From Yoonia sp. (GTDB lineage Bacteria; Pseudomonadota; Alphaproteobacteria; Rhodobacterales; Rhodobacteraceae): DNA of 64,000 nucleotides. The stretch spans positions 58,850 to 122,849 of the forward strand of contig NZ_JANQTS010000128.1 of NCBI RefSeq assembly GCF_030731595.1. The letters run 5' to 3'. Shown here piece after piece: positions 18,851-28,072 of the stretch (positions are counted from its first letter, which is position 1; the number at the start of each line of letters is the position of its first letter). Under the pieces are notes generated by a model. It saw only the letters and a list, made by a program, of their open reading frames with translations, was not told the DNA's origin and ran no database searches. The translations under genes and the position numbers were made by a program.

Positions 18851-18960
18851 TCTGAGGATGAAAAAAGAACCCACAGAAAATAGCCTGACTAACCACATCA
18901 TCATCTTTTCTTTCTTCTTATATTAATTAAGGAAGAGTGAAGCAAAGAGAGCCAGAAAAC

Positions 18961-19410
18961 ATGATAGATTTTTTAGTTAGCGTGTACCCTTGGATCAAGG
19001 CTGTTCATGTCATGGCAGTGATTGCCTGGATGGCGGGTTTGTTCTATTTGCCACGCCTGTTTGTCTATCACGCGGAACGGGCCGTTATCGGATCAGAGTT
19101 GGATTTGACCTTTCAGGTGATGGAAGACAAATTGCTGCGACTGATCATGAACCCTTCGATGATCGTGGCATGGGTGGCCGGTTTGATCATGATCGGTCTT
19201 GGTGCCTTTGACTGGTCTGCCGGTTGGTCTTGGGTCAAGATCGTTTCAGTGATCTTGATGACAGGCGCGCATGGTTGGATGAGTGCGCGGCGCAAAGAGT
19301 TTGCGGCGGGTCTCAATACGCGTAGTGGGCGGACCTATCGGTTGTTCAACGAAGTGCCAACGGTGTTGATGCTGTTGATCGTTGTTGCAGTGATTGTGCG
19401 CCCTTTCTAG
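18961..19410 (+). CDS. hemJ: Protoporphyrinogen IX oxidase HemJ
   Basis: Inner-membrane protein of 149 residues with four hydrophobic segments, converting protoporphyrinogen IX to protoporphyrin IX in heme synthesis. Family marks are the N-terminal WIKAVHVMAVIAWMAGLFYL with the conserved histidine, LPRLFVYHAE, LLRLIMNPSMIVAW, and FNEVPTVLMLLIV near the end. The ATG at 18961 is preferred; a GTG at 18937 would add eight residues but has poor spacing to AAGGAA. It is the first rightward gene beside the proposed origin. Confidence 0.93.
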   Translation: MIDFLVSVYPWIKAVHVMAVIAWMAGLFYLPRLFVYHAERAVIGSELDLTFQVMEDKLLRLIMNPSMIVAWVAGLIMIGLGAFDWSAGWSWVKIVSVILMTGAHGWMSARRKEFAAGLNTRSGRTYRLFNEVPTVLMLLIVVAVIVRPF

Positions 19411-19418
19411 GGCTATGA

Positions 19419-19447
19419 TTGACTCTGTAAGCACGCTTGCTTATGTG
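19419..19447 (+). promoter_or_regulatory. rho: Possible promoter for rho
   Basis: TTGACT at 19419-19424 (a good -35 match) is followed after 17 bases by TATGTG (a weak -10 match). A 6-bp inverted repeat, TAAGCA/TGCTTA at 19428-19443, lies in the spacer. The long leader before rho (to 19531) fits the autoregulation known for rho, but the -10 is poor. Confidence 0.35.
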
Positions 19448-19530
19448 AGATTCAGCAACCCGTCCGGGATTGTCGTTTTCCATTCCCAATCGAAGAATTG
19501 CCTGCTGAAGCGCTGGCATAGGATTTATTG

Positions 19531-20802
19531 ATGTCACAGCACCGTCTGAACCTTGCTGATCTGAAGGCACAGAGCCCGAAGGATCTTTTGTCGCTTGCCG
19601 AAGAGCTAGAAATCGAGAACGCCTCGACCATGCGGAAGGGCGACATGATGTTTGCCATTCTCAAGGAACGCGCGGATGAAGAGTGGGTCATCGGCGGTGA
19701 TGGTGTGCTGGAAGTTCTACAGGACGGGTTTGGGTTTCTGCGGTCGCCGGAAGCGAACTATTTGCCGGGACCTGATGATATCTATGTCTCGCCCGACATG
19801 ATCCGGCTGCATTCTTTGCGGACAGGGGATACAGTCGAAGGCGTGATGAAAGAGCCAAACGATACAGAGCGGTACTTTGCCCTGATGTCGGTCGAGAAAA
19901 TAAACTTCGAAGATCCAGAGAAAGCGCGGCACAAGGTCGCCTTTGATAACCTGACACCGCTTTATCCTGATGAACGGTTTAATCTGGAAATCGAGGATCC
20001 CACGATCAAGGATCGCTCTGCACGGATTATCGATCTGGTCGCGCCGATCGGGAAAGGGCAGCGGTCGTTGATCGTGGCACCGCCACGGACAGGCAAGACT
20101 GTGCTTCTGCAAAATATTGCCAACTCGATCGAGAAGAACCACCCAGAGTGCTATCTGATCGTTCTGCTGATTGATGAACGCCCCGAAGAAGTCACGGACA
20201 TGCAGCGGTCGGTGAAGGGTGAGGTCGTGTCTTCAACATTCGATGAACCTGCGTCACGCCACGTGGCTGTGTCTGAGATGGTGATCGAAAAGGCAAAGCG
20301 CCTGGTAGAGCATAAACGCGATGTCGTGATCTTGCTTGACTCGATCACGCGTCTGGGTCGCGCGTTCAACACGACTGTGCCGTCATCGGGCAAGGTGCTG
20401 ACCGGCGGTGTGGACGCGAATGCATTGCAGCGGCCAAAGCGTTTCTTTGGTGCGGCCCGCAATATCGAAGAGGGTGGTTCACTGACCATTATTGCGACGG
20501 CCCTGATTGATACGGGATCGCGGATGGATGAGGTGATCTTTGAAGAATTCAAAGGAACCGGTAACAGCGAGATTGTTCTGGACCGGAAAGTTGCCGACAA
20601 GCGCGTCTTCCCGGCTATGGATATCCTCAAGTCCGGTACCCGCAAGGAAGAGCTTTTGGTGGATAAGGGCGACCTTGCCAAGACGTATGTGCTGCGGCGT
20701 ATTCTAAACCCGATGGGCACAACTGATGCGATCGAGTTCCTGATCGGAAAACTGAAGCAGACCAAGACAAATGCGGACTTCTTTGATTCGATGAACACGT
20801 AA
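19531..20802 (+). CDS. rho: Transcription termination factor Rho
   Basis: Hexameric RNA helicase that ends transcription at Rho-dependent sites; 423 residues. N-terminal helix bundle [20 protein letters not shown] is followed by the RNA-binding cold-shock-like domain ([19 protein letters not shown], near residues 62-80). Next come Walker [12 protein letters not shown] near 187, Walker [17 protein letters not shown] near 268 and the Q-loop/R-loop region ([20 protein letters not shown]). ATG at 19531 is chosen; the TTG just before it would add one residue. Confidence 0.97.
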   Translation: MSQHRLNLADLKAQSPKDLLSLAEELEIENASTMRKGDMMFAILKERADEEWVIGGDGVLEVLQDGFGFLRSPEANYLPGPDDIYVSPDMIRLHSLRTGDTVEGVMKEPNDTERYFALMSVEKINFEDPEKARHKVAFDNLTPLYPDERFNLEIEDPTIKDRSARIIDLVAPIGKGQRSLIVAPPRTGKTVLLQNIANSIEKNHPECYLIVLLIDERPEEVTDMQRSVKGEVVSSTFDEPASRHVAVSEMVIEKAKRLVEHKRDVVILLDSITRLGRAFNTTVPSSGKVLTGGVDANALQRPKRFFGAARNIEEGGSLTIIATALIDTGSRMDEVIFEEFKGTGNSEIVLDRKVADKRVFPAMDILKSGTRKEELLVDKGDLAKTYVLRRILNPMGTTDAIEFLIGKLKQTKTNADFFDSMNT

Positions 20803-20831
20803 CTTATTGTTATAAAGCAATGGGTTAGATG

Positions 20832-22112
20832 ATGGATACAATTTTCGCCCTTGCGACAGCGCAAGGCCGCGCGGGTGTTGCGGTTATCCGGATATCCGGG
20901 GCAGAGGCGGTGTCTGCCACGAGCTTGCTATGTGGTGATGTCCCGCCGTTGCGGGGGGTGCGGCGGCTATATGACCGGCTGGGTGAACTCTTGGATGAGG
21001 CACTTGTGCTGCGGTTTGCAGAGGGCAAGAGCTTTACCGGTGAAGAGGTTGTTGAACTGCACCTTCATGGCAGTCCAGCCGTTGTCAGCGCTGTCCTGCG
21101 ATGCCTCGGGGATATGCCGGATTTGCGGCAGGCTGAGGCCGGAGAGTTTACAAGACGCGCGCTGGAGAATGGGCGGCTGAACCTGGCCGAGGTGGAGGGC
21201 CTTGCTGATCTGATCGACGCCGAGACAGAGAGCCAGAGAAAGCAGGCGGTGCGGGTCTTCTCTGGCGCGCTCGGCGTGCTCGCTGATAGCTGGAGAACGC
21301 GGCTGATCAGGGCCGCGGCATTACTGGAAGCGACGATTGATTTTGCGGACGAAGAGGTGCCTGTGGATGTCAGCCCAGAGGTATTGGCTTTGCTTGACGG
21401 GGTTTCGGCCGAGATGTTGCGAGAGGCTGATGGGGTCAGGATTGCAGAGCGCGTCAGGGATGGGTTTGAGGTTGCGATTATTGGCGCGCCGAATGTCGGT
21501 AAATCCACGCTGATGAACAGACTTGCAGGGCGTGATGTGGCGATTACGTCGGAGATCGCCGGCACCACGCGCGATGTCATCGAAGTGCGGATGGACCTGG
21601 ATGGGCTGCCTGTGACCTTGTTGGATACGGCGGGTCTGCGGGAGACGGATGATCTTGTCGAGGGCCTTGGCGTAGCGCGTGCACGAGAACGCGCGGCTGC
21701 TGCGGATTTGCGGATACATCTTTCGTTGGATGGCAATGAACCTCATGCCGACCTTGGGCCGGATGACCTGCTTGTGAGGGCAAAGGCAGATTTACGGGCG
21801 GCTGACGGGCTGGCTGTGTCTGGGATGACTGGGCTCGGGATTGAGGAGTTGATCGCTGCGATATCTTTGCGCCTGCAGGATAAGGTGGGGCGGATCGGGA
21901 TTGCGATGCGCGAACGGCATCGGGTCGCGATGATGAGGGCCATAGGGTATATGGATGCAGCAGGCACTGCGATGCGGACAGGGGATGCCATGACCGATCT
22001 GGTCGCCGAAGATTTACGGTCTGCGATCCGGGCAGTGGATAGCATCGTTGGCCGTGTTGATGTAGAACATGTTTTGGACGAGATTTTCTTGAGCTTCTGC
22101 ATCGGAAAGTAA
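20832..22112 (+). CDS. mnmE: tRNA modification GTPase MnmE
   Basis: Partner of MnmG in making the 5-carboxymethylaminomethyl group on wobble uridine of tRNAs. The 426-residue protein has the formyl-folate-binding N-terminal domain ([19 protein letters not shown]). A G domain is inserted in helices: G1 [12 protein letters not shown] near residue 218, G2 GTTRDV, G3 DTAGLRE near 265. The C-terminal CIGK carries the essential cysteine. An ATG at 20829 gives one more methionine and cannot be excluded. Its TAA stop overlaps the ribosome binding site of mnmG. Confidence 0.96.
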   Translation: MDTIFALATAQGRAGVAVIRISGAEAVSATSLLCGDVPPLRGVRRLYDRLGELLDEALVLRFAEGKSFTGEEVVELHLHGSPAVVSAVLRCLGDMPDLRQAEAGEFTRRALENGRLNLAEVEGLADLIDAETESQRKQAVRVFSGALGVLADSWRTRLIRAAALLEATIDFADEEVPVDVSPEVLALLDGVSAEMLREADGVRIAERVRDGFEVAIIGAPNVGKSTLMNRLAGRDVAITSEIAGTTRDVIEVRMDLDGLPVTLLDTAGLRETDDLVEGLGVARARERAAAADLRIHLSLDGNEPHADLGPDDLLVRAKADLRAADGLAVSGMTGLGIEELIAAISLRLQDKVGRIGIAMRERHRVAMMRAIGYMDAAGTAMRTGDAMTDLVAEDLRSAIRAVDSIVGRVDVEHVLDEIFLSFCIGK

Positions 22113-22116
22113 GGAG

Positions 22117-22132
22117 TGTTTCACGTGAAACA
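22117..22132. promoter_or_regulatory. parS: parS centromere site 1, on the mnmG start codon
   Basis: The 16-bp palindrome TGTTTCACGTGAAACA is an exact match to the bacterial parS consensus bound by ParB. It fills the spacer between the mnmG ribosome binding site (AAGGAG, 22111-22116) and its GTG start (22125-22127), and runs into the next codons. It lies about 3.5 kb from the proposed origin and 2.5 kb upstream of parA. Confidence 0.95.
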
Positions 22133-23996
22133 TCGTGACTACGACGTGATCGTAATCGGTGGTGGCCATGCGGGGGCAGAGGCCGCGCATGCGGCTGCGC
22201 GTATGGGGGTGCGGACAGCGCTGGTAACCCTGACCAAAGAATCGATCGGCGTGATGTCGTGCAATCCCGCGATTGGGGGGCTTGGGAAAGGCCATTTGGT
22301 ACGCGAGATTGATGCACTTGATGGCGTGATGGGGCGGGTTGCGGACAAGGCAGGTATTCAATTCCGGCTGCTGAACCGCAAGAAAGGCCCCGCTGTGCAA
22401 GGGCCAAGGGCGCAATCCGACCGGCAAATATATCGCCGCGAAATGCAAGCAGAGCTATCGAAGCTCCAGAACCTGGCGATCATCGAAGGCGAAGCGACGG
22501 ACTTGATCATGCAATCTGGCCGCGTTTCAGGTGTGGTGATGCGGGATGGCACCGAGATCGGTGCACAAGGCGTGATCTTGACGACAGGAACCTTCCTGCG
22601 CGGTGTTATCCATATCGGCGATGTATCGCGCCCGGGCGGCCGTATGGGGGATGATCCGTCTGTCAAAATGGCAGAAAGGCTTGATAGCTTTGCGCTCCCT
22701 CTTGGGCGACTGAAGACAGGAACGCCGCCAAGGCTGGATGGACGCACCATCGCCTGGGAAAAGCTAGAGGCGCAGCCAAGTGACGACGACCCGGTTCTTT
22801 TCTCTTTCTTGTCCAACGGTGTTTTTGCGCAGCAGATCGACTGTGGAATCACCCATACAAACGAGAGAACCCACGACATTATCCGCGAAAACCTGGGTCG
22901 CTCTGCGATGTATGGGGGCCATATCGACGGGATTGGACCAAGATACTGCCCGTCCATCGAAGACAAGATTGTCCGGTTTGCCGAGAAGACGTCGCATCAG
23001 ATATTCCTCGAACCAGAGGGCTTGAGCGATCATACAGTTTATCCGAACGGAATATCGACGTCCTTGCCCGAGGATGTTCAGGAAAGCTATGTTCACTCGA
23101 TATATGGCCTTGAAAACGCAAAGATTCTGCAACCGGGCTATGCGATTGAATATGATTATGTCGATCCGCGTGCGCTCCGCGCCACGCTTGAACTGCGGGA
23201 TGTTCCCGGGCTCTACCTTGCCGGGCAGATCAACGGGACAACAGGATATGAAGAGGCGGCAGCGCAGGGGTTGGTTGCTGGGCTTAACGCAGCTGCGGCC
23301 GCCAAAGAGCAGCCAACTGTCCTGTTTAGCCGCCGGGAATCGTACATCGGTGTCATGATTGACGATCTGATCACGCGCGGTGTGTCAGAGCCCTACCGCA
23401 TGTTCACGTCGCGGGCGGAATTCCGGCTGTCCTTGCGTGCAGACAACGCAGATCAACGGTTAACAGCGCGCGGCCGCACCATTGGCTGTGTCGGAGAGCG
23501 GCGCTGGGCACATTTTTCGGATAAAATGCATCAGATCAATGTTGCCAAGGAAAAGCTGGTACAGATAACACTCTCAGCGCGCCAGATCGCGGGCGCGGGC
23601 GTCAAGCTGAACGCAGATGGACCCAGAAGGTCAGCCCTGGACGCATTGGCGCTGACAGATTTTTCTTTTGCGCATCTTAAAGAGTTTTCACAAGATGTAG
23701 GTGAAATTGCGACTGATATACAAGATCAGGTAAAGAGGGATGCGCTCTACGCACATTATATCGCAAGGCAAGAGCGAGATATCGCAGCCATGGAGCGCGA
23801 CGAGCAGCATATCATCCCGGATGATACTGACTATACCCGGATCAAAGGGTTGTCGAATGAACTGGTTGCAAAGCTTGTCCAGGCAAGGCCTGCCACCGTC
23901 GCCCATGCTGGCCGGATCGAGGGGATGACGCCCGCCGCGCTTATGCTGCTTATCGGGGCTACAAAAAAGCACAAGCAGCGTGCGACTGGAACATAG
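22125..23996 (+). CDS. mnmG: tRNA uridine-5-carboxymethylaminomethyl modification enzyme MnmG
   Basis: FAD- and NADH-dependent partner of MnmE in wobble-uridine modification; about 623 residues. It opens with [20 protein letters not shown] (FAD-binding GGGHAG), then [26 protein letters not shown], the second dinucleotide-binding region and [17 protein letters not shown]. The C-terminal MnmE/tRNA-binding domain ends with [18 protein letters not shown]. The GTG at 22125 is chosen because AAGGAG lies 8 bases before it; a GTG at 22116 overlaps that site. A perfect parS lies over this start. Confidence 0.95.
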   Translation: MKHRDYDVIVIGGGHAGAEAAHAAARMGVRTALVTLTKESIGVMSCNPAIGGLGKGHLVREIDALDGVMGRVADKAGIQFRLLNRKKGPAVQGPRAQSDRQIYRREMQAELSKLQNLAIIEGEATDLIMQSGRVSGVVMRDGTEIGAQGVILTTGTFLRGVIHIGDVSRPGGRMGDDPSVKMAERLDSFALPLGRLKTGTPPRLDGRTIAWEKLEAQPSDDDPVLFSFLSNGVFAQQIDCGITHTNERTHDIIRENLGRSAMYGGHIDGIGPRYCPSIEDKIVRFAEKTSHQIFLEPEGLSDHTVYPNGISTSLPEDVQESYVHSIYGLENAKILQPGYAIEYDYVDPRALRATLELRDVPGLYLAGQINGTTGYEEAAAQGLVAGLNAAAAAKEQPTVLFSRRESYIGVMIDDLITRGVSEPYRMFTSRAEFRLSLRADNADQRLTARGRTIGCVGERRWAHFSDKMHQINVAKEKLVQITLSARQIAGAGVKLNADGPRRSALDALALTDFSFAHLKEFSQDVGEIATDIQDQVKRDALYAHYIARQERDIAAMERDEQHIIPDDTDYTRIKGLSNELVAKLVQARPATVAHAGRIEGMTPAALMLLIGATKKHKQRATGT

Positions 23997-23999
23997 AGC

Positions 24000-24617
24000 A
24001 TGAGCCATCTGATTGCTGGTGTGGATGTTTCACGTGAAACAATCCAAGATCTAGAGGCATTTGGTGCTCTGGTCGCTAAATGGACACCAAAGATCAATCT
24101 GATTGCAAAGGGAACGACAGGCGATATTTGGGATCGCCACATCATCGATTCGGTCCAGATTTATCAATATGCACCAAAGCAGTTTGAAAAATGGGTGGAT
24201 CTCGGCAGTGGCGGAGGCTTCCCGGGGATCGTTATGGCGGTGTTGGGCAAGACACAGCAGCCAAACGCAAGATTTATCCTGATTGAAAGTGATCAAAGGA
24301 AAGCAATGTTCCTCAGAACGGCAATCCGGGAACTGAATGTTCAGGCTGAAGTGATGGCTGAAAGAATTGAAGCGGTGGATCCACAAGGTGCAGATATCGT
24401 GTCAGCCCGTGCGCTTACCGCATTATCTAGCTTGATTCCGCTTGTTGCCCGTCATCTTGACTCCAATGGCATCGCATTGCTGCACAAGGGAAAGCAGGCC
24501 AGTCAGGAAGTCGCCGAAGCACAAATGCACGCGTCGTTTGAGCTTGAAGATCATGCCAGTTTCACTGATCTTAACGCACGCATACTCGCGATTCAAAGGA
24601 TCACCCTCCGTGGTTAA
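24000..24617 (+). CDS. rsmG: 16S rRNA (guanine-N7)-methyltransferase RsmG
   Basis: Methylates a guanine in the 530 loop of 16S rRNA. The 205-residue SAM-dependent enzyme has DVSRETIQDLEAFGALVAKW at the N-terminus, KINLIAKGT near residue 32, and SAM motif VDLGSGGGFPGIVMAVL near 65. VSARALTALSSL (near 130) follows. The DVSRET segment (residues 9-14) is encoded by the second parS site. It starts 3 bases after mnmG and its 3' end overlaps parA by 8 bases. Confidence 0.94.
   Translation: MSHLIAGVDVSRETIQDLEAFGALVAKWTPKINLIAKGTTGDIWDRHIIDSVQIYQYAPKQFEKWVDLGSGGGFPGIVMAVLGKTQQPNARFILIESDQRKAMFLRTAIRELNVQAEVMAERIEAVDPQGADIVSARALTALSSLIPLVARHLDSNGIALLHKGKQASQEVAEAQMHASFELEDHASFTDLNARILAIQRITLRG
24026..24041. 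promoter_or_regulatory. parS: parS centromere site 2, inside rsmG
   Basis: A second exact TGTTTCACGTGAAACA lies inside the rsmG coding sequence, where it encodes residues around VSRET. It is about 1.9 kb from the first site and 0.6 kb upstream of parA. Confidence 0.95.
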
Positions 24618-25422
24618 AGACCTCAAGAAAGCAGAGCCCCTCATCATCGCAATTGCGAACCAAAAGGGTGGAGTGGGCAAGACGACCACAACAATCAATC
24701 TGGGCGCTGCTCTTGCCGAGCGCAAAAAGCGGGTTCTATTGATAGATCTTGACCCGCAAGGAAACGCCTCCACGGGACTAGGCATTGACAACAGTCAACG
24801 CAAAGCCACGACATATGACCTGATCGCAGGGGATGTCACAGTCGCGGACGCTATCCAGAATACAAGCGTAGCGCATCTCGACATTATTCCCGCAACAACA
24901 GACCTTAGCTCTGCAGATCTAGAGCTTGTTGACAACGCAAAGCGAAGCTTCCTTCTGCGCGACGTGCTTCGAAGTGACTCCGTCGATACTCTTGGATATG
25001 ACTACATTTTGATTGATTGCCCACCATCTCTCAATATCTTGACGGTCAACGCAATGGTTGCGGCGCACTCGATCATCGTTCCGCTCCAAAGCGAGTTTTT
25101 TGCTCTCGAAGGTCTATCCCAGCTTATCCTTACGGTCCGCGATGTCCGGCAAACAGCAAACCCTGATCTCCGGATTGAGGGTATCGCGCTTACCATGTAC
25201 GACCAGCGGAACAATCTTTCTCTGCAGGTCGAAGATGATGCGCGGGAAAATATGGGCGATATGGTTTTCAAGACCGTGATACCGCGCAATGTCCGTCTCA
25301 GCGAAGCTCCATCCTATGCCCTGCCAGTCTTGGCCTATGATAGTAGCTCCAAGGGAAGTATGGCATATCGTGCCCTTGCGGCAGAATTGATTGAAAGAAC
25401 AAAGAAAAAGAGGGCTGCATAG
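24610..25422 (+). CDS. parA: Chromosome partitioning ATPase ParA
   Basis: Walker-type ATPase that moves ParB-parS complexes apart during chromosome segregation; 270 residues. It has the deviant Walker A NQKGGVGKTTTTINL near residue 17, LLIDLDPQGNASTGLG near 43 and Walker B DYILIDCPPSLNILTVNA near 127. The GTG at 24610 overlaps the rsmG end by 8 bases and follows AAGGA with 9-base spacing. A longer open frame from 24442 lies inside rsmG and is not credible. parB follows by one base. Confidence 0.95.
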   Translation: MVKDLKKAEPLIIAIANQKGGVGKTTTTINLGAALAERKKRVLLIDLDPQGNASTGLGIDNSQRKATTYDLIAGDVTVADAIQNTSVAHLDIIPATTDLSSADLELVDNAKRSFLLRDVLRSDSVDTLGYDYILIDCPPSLNILTVNAMVAAHSIIVPLQSEFFALEGLSQLILTVRDVRQTANPDLRIEGIALTMYDQRNNLSLQVEDDARENMGDMVFKTVIPRNVRLSEAPSYALPVLAYDSSSKGSMAYRALAAELIERTKKKRAA

Positions 25423-25423
25423 C

Positions 25424-26311
25424 ATGGCACGCACCACAAAGAACGCACGTGGTCTGGGGCGCGGCCTTTCTGCGCTTATGTCGGATGTCGCTGCCGATGA
25501 GGCCCCAAAAGGTGCACCAAAACGACCCGATCTGGTTGTCCCCATCGAACAGGTGCAGCCCAACCCCGATCAGCCACGCCGCACATTTGCCGAAGATGCG
25601 CTGCAAGATCTTGCCGCCTCTATTGCCGAAAAGGGAGTAATCCAGCCCCTGATCGTGAGGCACTCGCCCAGAACCGAAGGCGCCTTTGAAATCGTAGCCG
25701 GTGAGCGGCGCTGGCGTGCAGCACAAATCGCAAAATTGCACGAGATACCGATCCTCTTGCGCGACTACGACGATATTGAAGTTCTCGAGATCGCGATCAT
25801 CGAGAACATACAACGCGCCGATCTAAATCCGGTTGATGAGGCCGCAGGCTACAAGCAGTTGATGGATCGCTTCGGTCACACACAAGATAAGCTTGCTACT
25901 GCGCTCGGGAAAAGCCGCAGCCACATCGCCAACCTGATGCGACTTCTCACCCTGCCGGACGAAGTGCAGGCCTATCTTGTCAGCGGCCAAATTTCTGCCG
26001 GTCATGCCCGTGCGCTTGTTGGGCACGAAATGGCCGTACAACTGGCGCGCGAGATCATCCAGCGCAAGCTTTCAGTCCGGGAGACAGAGCAGCTCGCCAA
26101 GAAGGGACCCGCCATCAAAAAGCGGTCCGTGCCGGGCGCGCCCGTTCCGAAAGATGCAGACACCGTTCAGATCGAGAATGAGCTTTCCGCGACCTTGGGC
26201 ATGAAAGTGACCATTGATCATCCGACTGGATCAGAGGGTGGCAAGATGGTGATCGGATATAAATCACTGGATCAGCTGGACGACCTCTTGCGCGCGCTAT
26301 CGGGCGGTTAG
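25424..26311 (+). CDS. parB: Chromosome partitioning protein ParB
   Basis: CTP-dependent clamp that loads at parS and spreads along DNA. The 295-residue protein has the N-terminal ParA-interacting RGLGRGLSALMSD, the CTP-binding GERRWRAAQIAKL near residue 93 and IENIQRADLNPVDEA near 126. The parS-reading helix-turn-helix is around ALGKSRSHIANLMRLL (near 158-173), and the C-terminal dimer domain is present. Two perfect parS sites lie upstream. Its stop is shared with convergent hemW (4-base overlap). Confidence 0.96.
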   Translation: MARTTKNARGLGRGLSALMSDVAADEAPKGAPKRPDLVVPIEQVQPNPDQPRRTFAEDALQDLAASIAEKGVIQPLIVRHSPRTEGAFEIVAGERRWRAAQIAKLHEIPILLRDYDDIEVLEIAIIENIQRADLNPVDEAAGYKQLMDRFGHTQDKLATALGKSRSHIANLMRLLTLPDEVQAYLVSGQISAGHARALVGHEMAVQLAREIIQRKLSVRETEQLAKKGPAIKKRSVPGAPVPKDADTVQIENELSATLGMKVTIDHPTGSEGGKMVIGYKSLDQLDDLLRALSGG

Positions 26312-27462
26312 CTGTCCAGCAATTCGCGCAGGACGGCATTCAAAAGAGGGCGGCCCTTTGGCGTTAAACGCAAAAGTCCTTGATCCGTTTCAACCATCCC
26401 TAAACCATACAACATATTGATTTTATTTAGAAATACGTCGCTTCGCAAAGCACTAAACCGATCCAGCGAAACACCCTCACGCAATCGCATTCCCATAAGC
26501 AGGAATTCCGCTACCTGTTCATCAGTGTTCAATGCTGCCCGGCTCAAGTCACCATTGCCTGTGCGGTTGACCTGCGCCAGCCAACCCGCCGGTGCGAGCG
26601 GAGCTTCTGTGGCATAACGTACGCCATCCAAAGTCAACCGCCCGTGGGCCCCCGGTCCGATTCCCGCATAATCGCCATACTGCCAATAAATCTTGTTGTG
26701 GGTGCTTTCAAAGCCGGCACGTGCATGATTGGAAACCTCATATCCTGCAAAGCCTGCCTCACCACACACATCCTGCGTCAAAGCATACATATCGGCCGCC
26801 GTGTCATCATCGGGCAAACCCCGCAGCTTTCCTGCCGCGTAACGGTCACCAAACGCGGTCCCGTCCTCGATCGTCAGCTGGTAAAGCGACAAGTGATCCA
26901 CAGCGAGCCCCAATGCAGTCGTCAACTCCGCACGCCAATCATCCAAAGACTGCCCTTGCCGCGCATAAATCAGATCAAAACTGACCCGATCAAAGACCCC
27001 GCGTGCGATATCAAACGCTGCCAACGCCTCTGTCGCACTATGCAAACGCCCTAAAGCTTTCAAATCGGGGTCATTCAGCGCCTGAATCCCCATCGACACG
27101 CGGTTTACCCCCGCATCCCGATACCCCGCAAAACGACCCGCCTCGACCGAGGTCGGATTGGCTTCCAGCGTGATCTCGATATCGTTGGCCATCGGCCAAG
27201 TGGCGCGGATCTTGGTCAGAACGGCATCCACAACCGCGGGATCCATCAAACTGGGAGTGCCACCACCAAAAAATATCGACCGCAATATGCGCCCCTGCGT
27301 CTCTGCACCGATCCGATCAATTTCGCTCAAATAGGCTTTGGCCCAGGCGTTCTGGTCGATAAGCGCCACAACATGGCTGTTGAAATCGCAATAGGGGCAT
27401 TTCGACTGGCAAAACGGCCAATGGATATAAAGCCCGAAACCGCCGTGTTCCCAGTCTTCCAT
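26308..27462 (-). CDS. hemW: HemW family radical SAM heme chaperone (coproporphyrinogen III oxidase-like)
   Basis: A 384-residue radical SAM protein. GLYIHWPFCQSKCPYCDFN gives the CxxxCxxC iron-sulfur triad (CQSKCPYC, with a further cysteine context), followed by FFGGGTPSLM and ITLEANPTSVE. These fit HemW, a heme-trafficking protein often mislabelled as HemN. True HemN usually has an extra N-terminal part, absent here. The start at 27462 (MEDWEHGG) follows rdgB by one base on the same strand and is preferred over a start inside rdgB. Confidence 0.9.
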   Translation of the reverse strand: MEDWEHGGFGLYIHWPFCQSKCPYCDFNSHVVALIDQNAWAKAYLSEIDRIGAETQGRILRSIFFGGGTPSLMDPAVVDAVLTKIRATWPMANDIEITLEANPTSVEAGRFAGYRDAGVNRVSMGIQALNDPDLKALGRLHSATEALAAFDIARGVFDRVSFDLIYARQGQSLDDWRAELTTALGLAVDHLSLYQLTIEDGTAFGDRYAAGKLRGLPDDDTAADMYALTQDVCGEAGFAGYEVSNHARAGFESTHNKIYWQYGDYAGIGPGAHGRLTLDGVRYATEAPLAPAGWLAQVNRTGNGDLSRAALNTDEQVAEFLLMGMRLREGVSLDRFSALRSDVFLNKINMLYGLGMVETDQGLLRLTPKGRPLLNAVLRELLDS

Positions 27463-27463
27463 C

Positions 27464-28072
27464 CTAGGAAAAACAACCCGCAATCAGCTTGGCAAAAGCA
27501 TCAGCGCGATGGCTGATCTTGTTCTTTTCCCAGCGGTCCATTTCGCCAAAGGTAATATCATAGCCATCAGGCTGGAAAATAGGGTCATACCCATGCCCTT
27601 GGTCGCCACGCATCGGCCAGACGATCTGACCCGCCATCACACCGGGGAACACTTCATCATGACCATCCGGCCAAGCCAGAACCAGAGTACAGCAAAACCG
27701 TGCCCTGCGTGGAAAAGGGGCCGAAACAGTCTCTAACGCGGCCCAACTCCGCTCCATCGCCATTCTGAAATCGCGGCCATTTGGGGTCTCTGCCCAGTCC
27801 GCAGTATAGACACCCGGCGCCCCGTCCAGCGCATCAATCTCGATCCCGCTGTCATCCGCAAGCGCAGGCAGGCCGGTTGCCTTTGCCGCTGCATGTGCCT
27901 TGATCCGGGCATTTCCGACAAAACTTGTTTCGGTTTCTTCGGGCTCTGGCAGCCCGTGATCGGCGTTTGACGTCAAAGACACACCAAAAGGTGCCAGAAG
28001 ATCGGCGATCTCTTCCAGCTTCCCTTGGTTGTGGGTCGCAATGACCAATTCCTTGCCGTCAAACCGCCGCAT
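27464..28072 (-). CDS. rdgB: RdgB/HAM1 family XTP/dITP pyrophosphatase
   Basis: Removes non-canonical purine nucleotides (ITP, XTP, dITP) from the pool; 202 residues. N-terminal ELVIATHNQGKLEEIADLL, then FVGNARIKAHAAA near residue 51, the ADDSGIEIDALDGAPGVYT active-site stretch near 72-90, and YDPIFQPDGYDITFGEM near 155-171. Its ATG shares one base with the rph stop (TGATG), so rph-rdgB-hemW are coupled. Confidence 0.95.
   Translation of the reverse strand: MRRFDGKELVIATHNQGKLEEIADLLAPFGVSLTSNADHGLPEPEETETSFVGNARIKAHAAAKATGLPALADDSGIEIDALDGAPGVYTADWAETPNGRDFRMAMERSWAALETVSAPFPRRARFCCTLVLAWPDGHDEVFPGVMAGQIVWPMRGDQGHGYDPIFQPDGYDITFGEMDRWEKNKISHRADAFAKLIAGCFS

Larger units (their letters stand above)
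18557..18960. other. Candidate chromosomal replication origin (oriC)
   Basis: This is the only gene-free stretch over 300 bases in the window. It is clearly AT-richer than its surroundings, with T/A-rich blocks at 18765-18797 and 18904-18930 (including TTAATTAA at 18923-18930) that could unwind. DnaA-box-like sites lie at 18556-18564, 18631-18639 and, less well, 18670-18678. GGATAAGTC occurs at 18687 and 18844, and CTTATC-GG-GATAAG forms an inverted repeat at 18837-18850. One GANTC site lies at 18708. Divergent gene blocks, nearby parS sites and parAB support an origin. The known alphaproteobacterial origin neighbourhood (maf/aroE/coaE/dnaQ on one side, hem and rho genes on the other) also fits. 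This is inference, not proof. Confidence 0.65.

Noticed and set aside
14710..19447. 11-base match CTTGCTTATGT at about 14710 and in the rho leader as a shared regulatory box
   Set aside because: Many short-word comparisons were made implicitly; one 11-base match without symmetry or further copies is not convincing.
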